A DNA stretch of 64,000 nt from Bryobacteraceae bacterium (GTDB taxonomy: Bacteria; Acidobacteriota; Terriglobia; Bryobacterales; Bryobacteraceae), in NCBI GenBank assembly GCA_030041495.1, contig JASHNT010000095.1, forward strand, positions 79,023-143,022, written 5' to 3'. The translations under genes and the position numbers were made by a program. The first letter of the stretch is position 1, and every line of letters begins with the position of its first letter. Of the stretch, positions 23,555 through 33,589 are shown piece after piece. The notes under the pieces were generated by a model. The model saw nothing but the letters and a program-made list of their open reading frames with translations, was not told where the DNA came from and searched no databases.

Positions 23555-23575
23555 TCTGGTAGACTCCCTACTAGA
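23555..23575. promoter_or_regulatory. Putative PadR operator, inverted repeat TCTGGTAG-ACTCC-CTACTAGA abutting the PadR start codon
   Basis: 7 of 8 paired positions; ends one base before ATG at 23576; a second small inverted repeat ATTGT-AGTAG-ACAAT lies ~20 bp upstream. Confidence 0.5.
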
Positions 23576-23929
23576 ATGGCTGATCCAAACAAGGTGGACA
23601 AGGTTCAACTGCTCCAGGGCACGCTCGATCTATTGGTGTTGCGGACGCTGCTGTTCGGGCCGACGCACGGGCACGGAATCGCGACGGCGATTGAGCGGAC
23701 CTCCGATGATGTTTTGCTGGTGGATCACGGGTCGCTGTACCCGGCGCTGCAACGGCTGGAGCGCGCCGGGTTGATCGCCTCGGAGTGGGGCACCTCGGAC
23801 AACAATCGCCGCGCGCGATTTTACAAGCTGACACGTTCCGGGCGGTCGCGCCTGGCTGAGGAGACCAGCAAATGGGAGACGATGGTACGCGCTGTAGGGC
23901 GCATTCTCAAGCCGGAGGAGGCCTCATGA
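23576..23929 (+). CDS. PadR-family transcriptional regulator
   Basis: [28 protein letters not shown]...[21 protein letters not shown]. Confidence 0.95.
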   Translation: MADPNKVDKVQLLQGTLDLLVLRTLLFGPTHGHGIATAIERTSDDVLLVDHGSLYPALQRLERAGLIASEWGTSDNNRRARFYKLTRSGRSRLAEETSKWETMVRAVGRILKPEEAS

Positions 23930-26544
23930 AGATTCCACGTTGGTTGCGATGGCGTTCCTCTGCGGAACTAGATGAAGAGATCGCTGCTCATTTGGATGCG
24001 GAAACGAACGCGGGTATCGGGCGAGGACTGAGCCCGGAGGAGGCTCGTTATGCGGCACTGCGAAAAATGGGAAACATGACGCGTCTCAAAGAACGGGCTC
24101 GCGAGCGCGATCCCCTCTTTTTTTTCGAGAGCGGCGTAAAAGACGTCCGTTACGCCTTGCGGAGCCTGCGGCGCAACCCCGGATTCACGATTGCCGCGGT
24201 GCTCTCGCTCGCGCTAGGGATCTGCGTCAACTGCACTATCTTCAGTTTCGCGGACGCCTTGCTGCTGCGTCCCCTGGATGTGCGCGATCCGGGTGAGATC
24301 GTGCAGATCTACGCTACGACTCCGCGCGATCCCATGATTTCGCCCACCCAAAGGGAGTACGCCGCGTACCGCGGCCGGACACAGACACTCGCAGGTATGG
24401 TCGCGGAGACAACGGAATTCTTCGCGCTTCAGGCCAACGCTCAGGAGCAGACTCGCATCGCGTTTGGGCACTTCGTCAGCGCCAACTATTTTTCCGTATT
24501 CGGCGTCGAGCCGGCGTTGGGGCGAGACTTCCTGCCGGAAGAGGATTCCGCGGCGGTGAAAGACGTTCCGGCGCTGCTGAGTTATCCGGGTTGGAGGACG
24601 CGGTTTGACTCCGATCCGCGGATCGTGGGCCGCAGAGTCAAGGTCGACGGCGCAGACGTGACCATCGTCGGCGTTCTGCCGGAGCGGTTCCTGGGAACCA
24701 GCTACTTCTTGCGGGCCGAGATCTACCTCCCCTTGGGCGCGAGAACCAGAGTGCTCGCGCGCAACCGTTATCAAAACGACGACCCATCGAGCTTGGGAGT
24801 CAGCGTATGGGGCAGACTCAAGCGGGGCGCAAACGCGAAATCTGCGCAGGCTGAATTTACCGCGCTGGCCAAGCAAGCACGGGAGGAGTTTCCGGGCGAT
24901 CCGGATCGGACGGTGACGGTGCTGCCGGACATCAAGGCGCGCCTTCAGGAGGACCCGGACGACGCCCGGCTGATCTTTGTCTTGTTGGGAATCGCCGGCG
25001 CGGTTCTTCTGGTGGCGTGCCTGAATGTCGCGAATCTACTGCTGGGCAGAGCCAGCGCGCGCGTCCGGGAGATTGCGATCCGGCAATCGGTGGGGGCGGG
25101 ACGCGGCAGGCTGATCGCGCAGATGCTGACGGAGAGCGCGGTGCTGGCGGCGCTGGGAATGGGCGCGGGACTCCTGCTGGCAGGACTTGCGATTGCTTAC
25201 TACTCCAAGGTTCAAATACTTGCCGATGTTTCGAGCTATTTCCCGGTACGGCTGGACGGGCGTGTGTGTTCATACGCGGCGGCTGTGTCGCTTTGCGCCC
25301 TGGTCCTATCGAGCCTCTGGCCGGCCATCCGGGCTTCGCGCATTGATTTGGCCGCTCCTTTGAAACTTGCCGCGGGATCGTTCCGGGGTCGCTATGTTCT
25401 GGTGGCGGCGCAGACGGCGCTGGCCACCATGCTGCTGGTTTCTGCGGCACTATTTGTCAAGAGCTTCCTCCTTACCAGCCGGGCCAATCCCGGGTTTCGC
25501 GTGGATCATGTTCTGATTGCCCAGTTCGATCCCTCCCTCGGCGGACTCTCCAACCAACAGGCTCAGACCTTCTACCGCGAGGTGGCTGAACGCGTCAGCA
25601 AGCTCCCCGGCGTGCGATCGGTGGCATGGGGAAGCCACCTTCCCATGGGAACGAACTCTCCGTTTTGGCCGGTGACGCCCGAGGGCGCGCAGCAGCCGAC
25701 AGGCGTGATGTTCGATCAAGTGGAGCCGGATTACTTCGCCACTATGGCGGTGCCGATTCTGGGCGGACGTGGATTCGACGCCAACGATCGCGCGGATACT
25801 GAGGGCGTCGCGATTGTGAATCAAGCGATGGCAGAGCGATTCTGGCCGAAGGGCGACGCAGTCGGCCAACGGATTCGCTTCGGCGAGGGGCGTGGGGCAC
25901 GCATGCTGCGCGTGATCGGCATCGCGGGGAACGGTAAATACCAGGTCACCGTCGACCAGTACCAGTCTTACATTTATCTTCTCAGCCGGCAGCATCCGAA
26001 TCCGGCAATGACGTTGTTCGTGTACACGGCCGGCGACCCCGCCGCGATGGCGCCGGCGATTCGCGCGGCAGTGAACGCCATCTCGGCGGATGTGCCGGTT
26101 CACGAGTTCCACACGATGAGGGAAATCTTCGAACAGCACGGACTGATGCCGGCGCGGCTGATGGCGCAGTTGGTGGGCACAATGGGCGCCATCGGGCTGA
26201 CGCTGGGGGTGCTGGGATTGTACGCGGTCATAGCATTCGCGGTCAGCCGGCGCACGCGCGAGATCGGAATCCGGATGGCTCTAGGTGCGACGGCGCGGTC
26301 GATCTTGCGCGGCGTGCTCAGCTCCGGCGTTCGCGTGACTTTGGCCGGCCTAGCAACGGGACTCTTGGCCGCTTTTCTCCTGACGCGATACATGGCCGAA
26401 TTTCTGGATCGCGTGGGGCCGCACGACGCGCTCTCGTTCGCCGGCGTGCCGGTGGTTTTATTGGCAGCCGCGCTGGCGGCGTGCTGGGTTCCCGCACGCA
26501 GGGCGTCACGCGTCGATCCGGCAGTCACCTTGCGCTATGAGTAA
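23926..26544 (+). CDS. ADOP/MacB-type ABC transporter permease
   Basis: N-terminal [14 protein letters not shown]...[17 protein letters not shown]; MacB-PCD domain; two FtsX-like domains; ATGA overlap with padR. Confidence 0.92.
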   Translation: MKIPRWLRWRSSAELDEEIAAHLDAETNAGIGRGLSPEEARYAALRKMGNMTRLKERARERDPLFFFESGVKDVRYALRSLRRNPGFTIAAVLSLALGICVNCTIFSFADALLLRPLDVRDPGEIVQIYATTPRDPMISPTQREYAAYRGRTQTLAGMVAETTEFFALQANAQEQTRIAFGHFVSANYFSVFGVEPALGRDFLPEEDSAAVKDVPALLSYPGWRTRFDSDPRIVGRRVKVDGADVTIVGVLPERFLGTSYFLRAEIYLPLGARTRVLARNRYQNDDPSSLGVSVWGRLKRGANAKSAQAEFTALAKQAREEFPGDPDRTVTVLPDIKARLQEDPDDARLIFVLLGIAGAVLLVACLNVANLLLGRASARVREIAIRQSVGAGRGRLIAQMLTESAVLAALGMGAGLLLAGLAIAYYSKVQILADVSSYFPVRLDGRVCSYAAAVSLCALVLSSLWPAIRASRIDLAAPLKLAAGSFRGRYVLVAAQTALATMLLVSAALFVKSFLLTSRANPGFRVDHVLIAQFDPSLGGLSNQQAQTFYREVAERVSKLPGVRSVAWGSHLPMGTNSPFWPVTPEGAQQPTGVMFDQVEPDYFATMAVPILGGRGFDANDRADTEGVAIVNQAMAERFWPKGDAVGQRIRFGEGRGARMLRVIGIAGNGKYQVTVDQYQSYIYLLSRQHPNPAMTLFVYTAGDPAAMAPAIRAAVNAISADVPVHEFHTMREIFEQHGLMPARLMAQLVGTMGAIGLTLGVLGLYAVIAFAVSRRTREIGIRMALGATARSILRGVLSSGVRVTLAGLATGLLAAFLLTRYMAEFLDRVGPHDALSFAGVPVVLLAAALAACWVPARRASRVDPAVTLRYE

Positions 26545-29149
26545 ACTTCCACCTTGGTTGCGTTGGCGTTCGGCTCGTGAGCTGGACGACGAAATTGCCG
26601 CTCACTTGGACGCCGAGACGCGCGCTGGCCTGGAGCGGGGATTGGCGCCGGAAGTAGCCCGCTACGCGGCGCTGCGCAAGATGGGTAACGTGACTCGCGT
26701 CAGAGAGCGCGCGAGAGAAGCCGACCCGCTGTTCTGGGTCGAGTTAATCGCGAAAGACGCACGCTACGCGATCCGCAGCCTGGCGCGCAACCGCAGCTTC
26801 ACCCTCGCGGCTGTGCTCTCTTTGGGATTGGGCATCGGCGCCAACAGCGCGGTCTTCAGCTTTTGGGATGCGGTCGCGTTTCGCCCGCTGCCGGTTCCGC
26901 GGGCATCCGAGATCGTGCGCGTTTTCTCGAGCACGCCGGAGCACCGCTTGGGTTTTCTGTCGTACCGCGAATATACGGCGCTGAGCGAGCAGAATCAGAC
27001 CCTGGGCGCCCTGACGGCGGAACAGGACGATTTCTTCGCGGTGCAGGGCAAGGCGGACGAACTGGCTCGCTTTGCCTATGGAGATTTCGTCAGCGGCAAT
27101 TACTTCTCCGTGCTGGAGGTGCCGGCAACGCTGGGACGGACATTCAGTGCGCAGGAGGATGTGCCCGCTATACCGGAAATCCCCGCGGTGCTGAGTCACC
27201 AGGCGTGGGAGGCGAAGTTCCACTCTGACCCCGGCGTGGTGGGATCCCAGTTGCGCATCAATTCCCAGCTCGCCACAGTCATCGGCGTGCTCCCCGTGGA
27301 CTTTACCGGAACGCTGCGGGGAGCGATGCCCGAGTTGTACTTGCCGTTGCATGCGATGCCGCGGATCGATCCTTCGCGCACCTCGCTGTCCGATCCTCTG
27401 AATCGCCCGTTTAGTTTGCTGGGACGGCTCAGGCCCGGAAGGAAGCTCAAGCAGGGTCAAGCTGACTTCGCCACCTTGGGAGACGCATTGGAGCGCGCCT
27501 ATCCGGACTCTGAGCGCCAGCGAAATTTTATCGTGCTGACAGATCTCGACGGGCGCTTCCAGTTGTCGCCGGGTTACCAGGCTGGCGCCGTCGTCATGCT
27601 GCTCACTGCCTTCATCGTGCTGTGGATGGCTTGCATCAATGTCGCGAACCTGCTGCTGAGCCGGGCCAGCGCGCGCGTCAAGGAGATCACCATCCGGCTT
27701 TCCGTGGGAGCGTCGCGCGGCCGTGTGATCGCGCAGTTGCTGACGGAGAGCGTGCTGCTGGCAGCGCTCGGCACGGGCGCTGGATTGTTGCTGGGGAGTT
27801 GGGCGATTCGCTTTTTCGCGTCCATCCGGGTGCCGTCGGACATTCCGATTTCCATTGCGACGCGGATGGATGAGCGGGTGCTTTTGTACAGCTTCGCCGC
27901 GATGATCGTCTCGGTGCTTTTGTTTGGGCTGGTTCCGGCGTTTCGGGCGACCAAACTGGACCTGGCTTCGCCGGTGAAAGAAGGGAGCGGACGAAGACCG
28001 CGGTACCGGCTGGTGACCGTTCAATCCGCGCTTTCTGTGCTGACACTGGTTCTGGCCGGGCTGTTCGCCAAGAATTCCCTCGCGGCCGCGCACGCAAGTC
28101 CGGGTTTCCGGATAAATAATGTGCTGTTGATGACGTTCGACCCTTCCCTGACCGGATACTCGCGGGAGCAAACTCGGGATCTGTACCGCCAGATTCAGGA
28201 GCGGGTTCGTACGCTCCCCGGCGTCCGGCAGGCAGCGTTGGGAAGCCACGTCCAGCTCGCCGAGAGCTACGATGCCGCGGTGTTTTATCGCGACGGCGAC
28301 AATCTGGGGGACATTGCCTTCAACCGGATTGCGCCAGGTTTCTTCGAGACCATGGCGACGCCGATTGTACGCGGCCGCGCGATCGACGATCGCGATTCGG
28401 AGAAATCGCCGAGGGTGGTGGTGGTGAATGAGACTCTGGCGCGGCGCATGGTTCCCAATGGCGATGCGCTCGGCCGCCGCATCCGGCTGTACGCCGAAAA
28501 CGGGCCAGTGGCGCAGATCGTGGGCATCGCGCGGGATGGCAAGTACACGGATCTGTATGAGCCGCCCACGCCCTACATCTACATTCCCTACGCTCAGGAT
28601 TTCCAGGCGCGGATGACGCTTTTCGTGTGGACGGCCGGCGATCCGGCCGCATTGACTTCCCCGATTCGTGAAGAAGTGAAGGCCATCGCGCCCGATCTGG
28701 TGTTGTTCGATGTCCGCGCCATGCAGAACGTATTCGAGGGCCTCGGCTTGATCAAGGTGCGGCTGGGGGCGCAGATGACCGGAGCCATGGGATTGATGGG
28801 GCTGTCTCTGACCATGCTCGGGCTGTACGCCGTGATGGCGTTCCTGGTAAGCCGGAAGACTCGCGAGATCGGCATTCGCATGGCGCTGGGCGCCACGCGG
28901 GGAGAAGTGCAACGGCAAGTGCTGCGAACCGGGTTGTCATGGACCCTGTTGGGAATCGGAATCGGAGTGGTGGCCGCGCTCGCGGTCACGCATTATCTTC
29001 CGACGTTCTTCCGGTATGTAAGCCCGAAAGATCCGGAGATCCTGGTCGGCGTGCCGGTGTTCCTGTTTCTGGTCGCCACCGCGGCATGCTGGGCGCCGGC
29101 GCGCAAGGCTTCGCGGGTCGACCCCGTGACCACGCTGCGCTACGACTGA
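26537..29149 (+). CDS. ADOP/MacB-type ABC transporter permease, tandem paralog
   Basis: Same architecture as the upstream gene; [30 protein letters not shown]. Confidence 0.92.
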   Translation: MSKLPPWLRWRSARELDDEIAAHLDAETRAGLERGLAPEVARYAALRKMGNVTRVRERAREADPLFWVELIAKDARYAIRSLARNRSFTLAAVLSLGLGIGANSAVFSFWDAVAFRPLPVPRASEIVRVFSSTPEHRLGFLSYREYTALSEQNQTLGALTAEQDDFFAVQGKADELARFAYGDFVSGNYFSVLEVPATLGRTFSAQEDVPAIPEIPAVLSHQAWEAKFHSDPGVVGSQLRINSQLATVIGVLPVDFTGTLRGAMPELYLPLHAMPRIDPSRTSLSDPLNRPFSLLGRLRPGRKLKQGQADFATLGDALERAYPDSERQRNFIVLTDLDGRFQLSPGYQAGAVVMLLTAFIVLWMACINVANLLLSRASARVKEITIRLSVGASRGRVIAQLLTESVLLAALGTGAGLLLGSWAIRFFASIRVPSDIPISIATRMDERVLLYSFAAMIVSVLLFGLVPAFRATKLDLASPVKEGSGRRPRYRLVTVQSALSVLTLVLAGLFAKNSLAAAHASPGFRINNVLLMTFDPSLTGYSREQTRDLYRQIQERVRTLPGVRQAALGSHVQLAESYDAAVFYRDGDNLGDIAFNRIAPGFFETMATPIVRGRAIDDRDSEKSPRVVVVNETLARRMVPNGDALGRRIRLYAENGPVAQIVGIARDGKYTDLYEPPTPYIYIPYAQDFQARMTLFVWTAGDPAALTSPIREEVKAIAPDLVLFDVRAMQNVFEGLGLIKVRLGAQMTGAMGLMGLSLTMLGLYAVMAFLVSRKTREIGIRMALGATRGEVQRQVLRTGLSWTLLGIGIGVVAALAVTHYLPTFFRYVSPKDPEILVGVPVFLFLVATAACWAPARKASRVDPVTTLRYD

Positions 29150-30501
29150 GCTCTCCGCCATTTCAGGGCGAGCGTCCGTCCCAGGACTCGCCAGGCGAGC
29201 ACGAGCGACGTGATGCTGAGAGCTGCGCCTCCCCCCAGCAGCACCAGGATGACGATGTCCCATGCCGGACGGTGCGCGTAGAGCCACGGGAAATCCAGCG
29301 AGTGCAGGCCATGGTACAGCCAGCGGTTCCAGCGCGAGGCCGAATCGTAGGCCTCGATGATATGCGCCGTCGCCGGATCGATGTAGAACATCGAATCGCG
29401 GGGATCGTTCAGGTGCACGAACAGCACGGGCAACGGGTGCTGATTTTGACCAGACGTGTGGCGGTCCAAATAGTAGGCTTCGTATTTCGTCACTAGGCGC
29501 GTCTCGTTGATCGATGCCGGCGCCACGGCTTCACGAACGGCGGCAAGGATTCCCTCCGGCTCGCCGTCGAGCGCGTTGAAGTCGACCAGCTTCGCGCCGG
29601 GCTTGTAGGCTTGCTCCAGAGTCTTGAAACCGTTCCCGTGCAGCGTCAGCTCGATCTGCGCCGCAAGCCGCTCCGGTCCGGCGCTGAAAGCGAAAGGCTC
29701 CATCGAAAGCATCCCGCTGAACGCCCAGGTGCAGGCGAACAGGCCGAAGATCAGCCCCAGCATCGCGTGCCAGCGTTTCTGCCCCGCGTACGGAACGCGC
29801 CGTGCGGGCAAAGCGATCCAGATCCCCACGATCAGCCCCAACGCCGCGGCGAACGCGCCGATGCCCGCAGCCCAGATGACGATCCTGCTCCATAGTCTTC
29901 CGTTCTCGCGCAAGGGAGTGAAGTACAGCCAGTGCGGGATTGCTCCAAGCCAGGCTCCCAGGCGCGAGGCTCGCGTCGTTGCCTGCACCACCTCGCCGGT
30001 GACTTCGGAGACGTAAATCTGAGCGCCATCCGGCCAGGAATATTTATCGAGCGGGCGCAGCGGTCCGAACTCGCCCGAGACGGTCCACTGATCGGGCTGG
30101 TCGACCACGCCGAGCGAGGCAGCGCCCGCAGGGCGAGAGATCCAATTCCCGGCAATGCGCCGCGTCAGCTCCGGCGGAAAATCGGTTTGCGGTTCGCCCG
30201 TATCGGCGTACACCAGAGCCCCATCAAAACGGTACGCCGGGCGGCCGTCGAACATCAGCAGAATCTCGGAAGCAGGTTCGCCGTCGAGTTGCAACTTCGA
30301 GTAAGCCTGCCGCGGCGTCAGGCGCACGCGCGAAATATCGATAGCCTCGGCATGCTCCAGCCGGTCGCGATCGCTCACGCCCGGGTAGTCCCAATACGCC
30401 AGCACCGTCCCGGAGAAGAACCATATGGCGAAGAGGACGCAGAAAAACGTCCCCAGCCAACGGTGAGTGGCGATCACTAGTCTGCGCAAGCGGCCTGGCA
30501 T
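29140..30501 (-). CDS. PepSY-domain membrane protein
   Basis: N-terminal HRWLGTFFCVLFAIWFFSG, HAMLGLIFGLFACTWAFSGML, four-TM PepSY_TM-like layout. Confidence 0.82.
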   Translation of the reverse strand: MPGRLRRLVIATHRWLGTFFCVLFAIWFFSGTVLAYWDYPGVSDRDRLEHAEAIDISRVRLTPRQAYSKLQLDGEPASEILLMFDGRPAYRFDGALVYADTGEPQTDFPPELTRRIAGNWISRPAGAASLGVVDQPDQWTVSGEFGPLRPLDKYSWPDGAQIYVSEVTGEVVQATTRASRLGAWLGAIPHWLYFTPLRENGRLWSRIVIWAAGIGAFAAALGLIVGIWIALPARRVPYAGQKRWHAMLGLIFGLFACTWAFSGMLSMEPFAFSAGPERLAAQIELTLHGNGFKTLEQAYKPGAKLVDFNALDGEPEGILAAVREAVAPASINETRLVTKYEAYYLDRHTSGQNQHPLPVLFVHLNDPRDSMFYIDPATAHIIEAYDSASRWNRWLYHGLHSLDFPWLYAHRPAWDIVILVLLGGGAALSITSLVLAWRVLGRTLALKWRRAQS

Positions 30502-30517
30502 TTGAAGTACGAAACAG

Positions 30518-30544
30518 GGAGTTATGAAACAGAATGATAACTCC
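30518..30544. promoter_or_regulatory. Inverted repeat GGAGTTAT-N11-ATAACTCC in divergent intergenic region
   Basis: Perfect 8-bp arms between the divergent starts at 30501(-) and 30565(+). Confidence 0.4.
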
Positions 30545-30564
30545 GCGCTAGACTGGAATTTCGC

Positions 30565-31785
30565 ATGCCCGCCTTAGCTGAATCCGTTTCCGATCTGGCC
30601 CGCTCGGCCGGTGTGCGTGCGTGTCTCGACTGGTTCCGCAAGGAGCGCGGCTGGATCAACGAGCAGCATTTGAAGCTGTGCCGCATCCCCGCGCCCACCT
30701 TTCTCGAGACCAAGCGCGCCGAATATATGGCGGAACGTTTCCGGTCTCTGGGTTGGGAATCGAAGCTGGATCGCGCCGGGAACGTGATCGCCAAGCTGGC
30801 CGGGCGGCGCGAAGGGCCGTGCGTGGCGGTGACGGCGCACCTGGATACCGTGCTCGCCCCGCGTATTCCGGAAGACATTAAGGTCGGCGACGACGGACGC
30901 TTCCTGGGACCCGGCGTTTCCGACAACGGCGCGGGCTTGGCCGGGCTGCTGGCGATCGCCGCGGCGTGGACCGCGCAACCGCCGCTCGAAGATCCGGCGC
31001 TCGCTCCCGTACTGGTGGCCAACGTCGGCGAGGAGGGTGAAGGCAACCTGTGCGGGATGCGCTACCTGTGCCGCCCGGGCGCCGCAGACCGCTACCGCGC
31101 CTTCCTGGTTCTGGACGGCCCCAGCACGGATCACATCACCTGCCAGGCTTTGGCCAGCCGCCGCTTCGAGGTGACCTTTACCGGACCGGGAGGGCATAGC
31201 TGGAGCGATCATGGCTCCGGGAATCCGGTTCACGCGCTGAGCCGGGCGATCACCCGCTTCATCGACGAAGCGCCCGTTCCGGAAAACAACGGTGAGCCGC
31301 GCTGCTCCTACAACTTCGGCGTTATCGAAGGCGGCACCAGCATCAACGCGATTCCCAGCGAGGCTCGCGCGAAGGTCGACCTTCGCTCGGAGAGCCCCCG
31401 CCGGATGGACCAATTGGCCGCGCTGCTGGAATCGGCCATGCAGAGGACGCTCGACAACGAAAACGCCCGCGCCTCGGGCGGACGCTTGTCGGCGCGGATG
31501 AAGGAGATCGGGTCGCGCCCTGGCGGAGGGTTGCGCGCGGGCTCGCCCGTTCTCGAAACCCTGCTGGCGGTCGATGCCTACGTGGGGATCCGCGCTTCCC
31601 TCGACTGCTCCTCCACCGACGCGAACATCCCGCTCTCGCTGGGGCTTCCGGCCGTCTCAATCGGCGCGGGCGGGCAGGGAGGGGGAGCGCACACGCCAGC
31701 CGAATGGTTCTCGCCGGAAGGCCGGGAGCTCGGTTTGCGGCGCATCCTGTTGGCTCTGTGCCTGTTGCTGGGCGAATCCGCGTAA
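30565..31785 (+). CDS. M20-family peptidase/deacylase
   Basis: VTAHLDTVLAP, GVSDNGAGLAGLLA, NVGEEGEGNLCG, TFTGPGGHSWSDHG. Confidence 0.88.
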   Translation: MPALAESVSDLARSAGVRACLDWFRKERGWINEQHLKLCRIPAPTFLETKRAEYMAERFRSLGWESKLDRAGNVIAKLAGRREGPCVAVTAHLDTVLAPRIPEDIKVGDDGRFLGPGVSDNGAGLAGLLAIAAAWTAQPPLEDPALAPVLVANVGEEGEGNLCGMRYLCRPGAADRYRAFLVLDGPSTDHITCQALASRRFEVTFTGPGGHSWSDHGSGNPVHALSRAITRFIDEAPVPENNGEPRCSYNFGVIEGGTSINAIPSEARAKVDLRSESPRRMDQLAALLESAMQRTLDNENARASGGRLSARMKEIGSRPGGGLRAGSPVLETLLAVDAYVGIRASLDCSSTDANIPLSLGLPAVSIGAGGQGGGAHTPAEWFSPEGRELGLRRILLALCLLLGESA

Positions 31786-31850
31786 GGGCGAAGCCGCGTA
31801 AGCGTATATATTACAATTAAGATGTCGGTCGGCCGTCCAAGAGGAATTTT

Positions 31851-33503
31851 ATGAATTGGTTTGACAAGATGCGCCAGCAGAAGCTGATGTCCTTCACCTT
31901 GATGATCTTCACGTTGTCGGTGGGGATTCTGATCGGAACCGTGATCAATACGCAGGTGAACGCAGCCAAGGGCCAGGCGGTGGCGCCGGACGCGACCCCT
32001 CTGGTGATCCCCAAGGCGGTGGAGATCGGCAGCGACTTCACCAAGCTCGCCAAGAAACTGCAACCGAGTGTGGTGAACATCGTGGTGGAAGTGCCCGCGC
32101 AGCAGCCGAGCGCCCGCTCCCGCCAGTCCGACCCCGAGGATCAGGGCGGCGGCGACGATCCCTTCCAAGGCTTCCAGCGCTTCTTCGGTGGCGGTCCGGG
32201 AGGGCCGCAGATCGTTCCGCAGGGACCCGAGCCCAAACATGAGCAGTCCGGCACCGGCTTTATCGTCGACAAGAACGGCTACATCATCACCAATGAGCAC
32301 GTGGTCCTGGGCGGCGACAAGATTACGGTGAAGCTGCAAAGCGATTCCATGGAATACCGGGCCCGCGTGATCGGCACGGATCATGAAACGGATCTGGCCG
32401 TGCTGAAGATCGACGCGCACCGGCCTCTGGATCCGGTGAGCATGGGCAACTCCGACGCAGTGCAGGTGGGCGATTGGGCGGTGGCCATCGGCTCGCCGTT
32501 CACTTTGGAGGAATCGGTCACGGCGGGCATCGTCAGCGCGCTGGGCCGGGACATCGATAACAGCTCCTTCAAGCGCTTCATTCAAACCGACGCGGCCATC
32601 AATCCCGGCAACAGCGGCGGTCCGCTGCTGAACATCCGCGGCGAGGTGATCGGCGTCAACACCATGATTGCCACCAATCATGGAGGGTCTGAAGGCGTGG
32701 GCTTTGCGCTGCCCAGCAACATGGTGGCGCGCGTTTATAACGACATCATTCGCGACGGAGTGGTTTCGCGCGGCTCCATCGGAATCAGTTTCGCCACCAA
32801 TACCAAACCGGAAACTCTGGAGGCCTTGGGCGTGAAGGGGGGCGTGATCGTCAGTCAGGTGAATCCGCCGGACGGTCCCTCGGCGAAGGCCGGCATCAAG
32901 GCCAACGACATTATCACGGGCATCAACGGCCAGGGAATCAAGGATGGGGACGACCTCTTGGCGCATGTCGCGGACGCCCCGGTGGGCAGCACGCTCGCGC
33001 TGACCGTCGACCGCGACGGTAAGAAGATGGATTTTAAAGTGGTCACCCAGGACCGGCGGTTGCTGTTCAAGAACGACCCGCGCGTGGTGGGAGATAACAC
33101 GGACCAGGAGGACACTGCCAAGCCGGAGCCGGTCAGCTCCGGAGTGAAGTTCGGCATCCAGCCGCGCGAGCTTAGCGACGCGGAGCGTAACATGACCCCG
33201 GACAAGCACGGCGTCTACGTTTCTAAGGTCGAGGAAGGGTCGTTCGCGGAAGATATTGAAATGCAACCCGGCGACATTATCCTCGCCATCAACCGCCATC
33301 CCATCGCCTCGATCGACGATCTGCGGAAGGTCGCTGCTTCGCTGAAATCCGGCGATGCGGTGGCGTTCCTGGTAATGAGTGTGCCGCCCGAGGCGCTGCG
33401 CACGCCAACCACCTCCGGGCGCCGCGGCGCGTCCAATAGTTCCCCGCAGGCCCTTTCTCAAGACGAATCGGCCCCGCACTACGTGTCCGGCCGGCTCCCG
33501 TAG
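31851..33503 (+). CDS. DegP/HtrA (Do-like) serine protease with two PDZ domains
   Basis: GTGFIVDKNGYIITNEHVV, HETDLAVLKID, QTDAAINPGNSGGPLLN; two PDZ segments. Confidence 0.94.
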   Translation: MNWFDKMRQQKLMSFTLMIFTLSVGILIGTVINTQVNAAKGQAVAPDATPLVIPKAVEIGSDFTKLAKKLQPSVVNIVVEVPAQQPSARSRQSDPEDQGGGDDPFQGFQRFFGGGPGGPQIVPQGPEPKHEQSGTGFIVDKNGYIITNEHVVLGGDKITVKLQSDSMEYRARVIGTDHETDLAVLKIDAHRPLDPVSMGNSDAVQVGDWAVAIGSPFTLEESVTAGIVSALGRDIDNSSFKRFIQTDAAINPGNSGGPLLNIRGEVIGVNTMIATNHGGSEGVGFALPSNMVARVYNDIIRDGVVSRGSIGISFATNTKPETLEALGVKGGVIVSQVNPPDGPSAKAGIKANDIITGINGQGIKDGDDLLAHVADAPVGSTLALTVDRDGKKMDFKVVTQDRRLLFKNDPRVVGDNTDQEDTAKPEPVSSGVKFGIQPRELSDAERNMTPDKHGVYVSKVEEGSFAEDIEMQPGDIILAINRHPIASIDDLRKVAASLKSGDAVAFLVMSVPPEALRTPTTSGRRGASNSSPQALSQDESAPHYVSGRLP

Positions 33504-33542
33504 CTCGCGGACGTCCGAACAGCTTGACGGGGCCGTCCTGCC

Positions 33543-33561
33543 GGGCGGGGATATCCCGCCC
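33543..33561 (+). terminator. GC-rich hairpin GGGCGGG-GATAT-CCCGCCC followed by CTTGTTGTCCT
   Basis: Perfect 7-bp stem 40 bp after the htrA-like stop. Confidence 0.55.
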
Positions 33562-33589
33562 CTTGTTGTCCTGGTATGCTGGGAGCACC

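Noticed and set aside
26744-28918. 724-aa minus-strand ORF
   Set aside because: Fully antisense to the second ADOP permease; composition is typical of GC-rich shadow ORFs and no motif is recognisable.
23926-29149. ADOP tandem genes as a novel system
   Set aside because: PadR plus ADOP permease cassettes are a common, already described arrangement in Acidobacteria.
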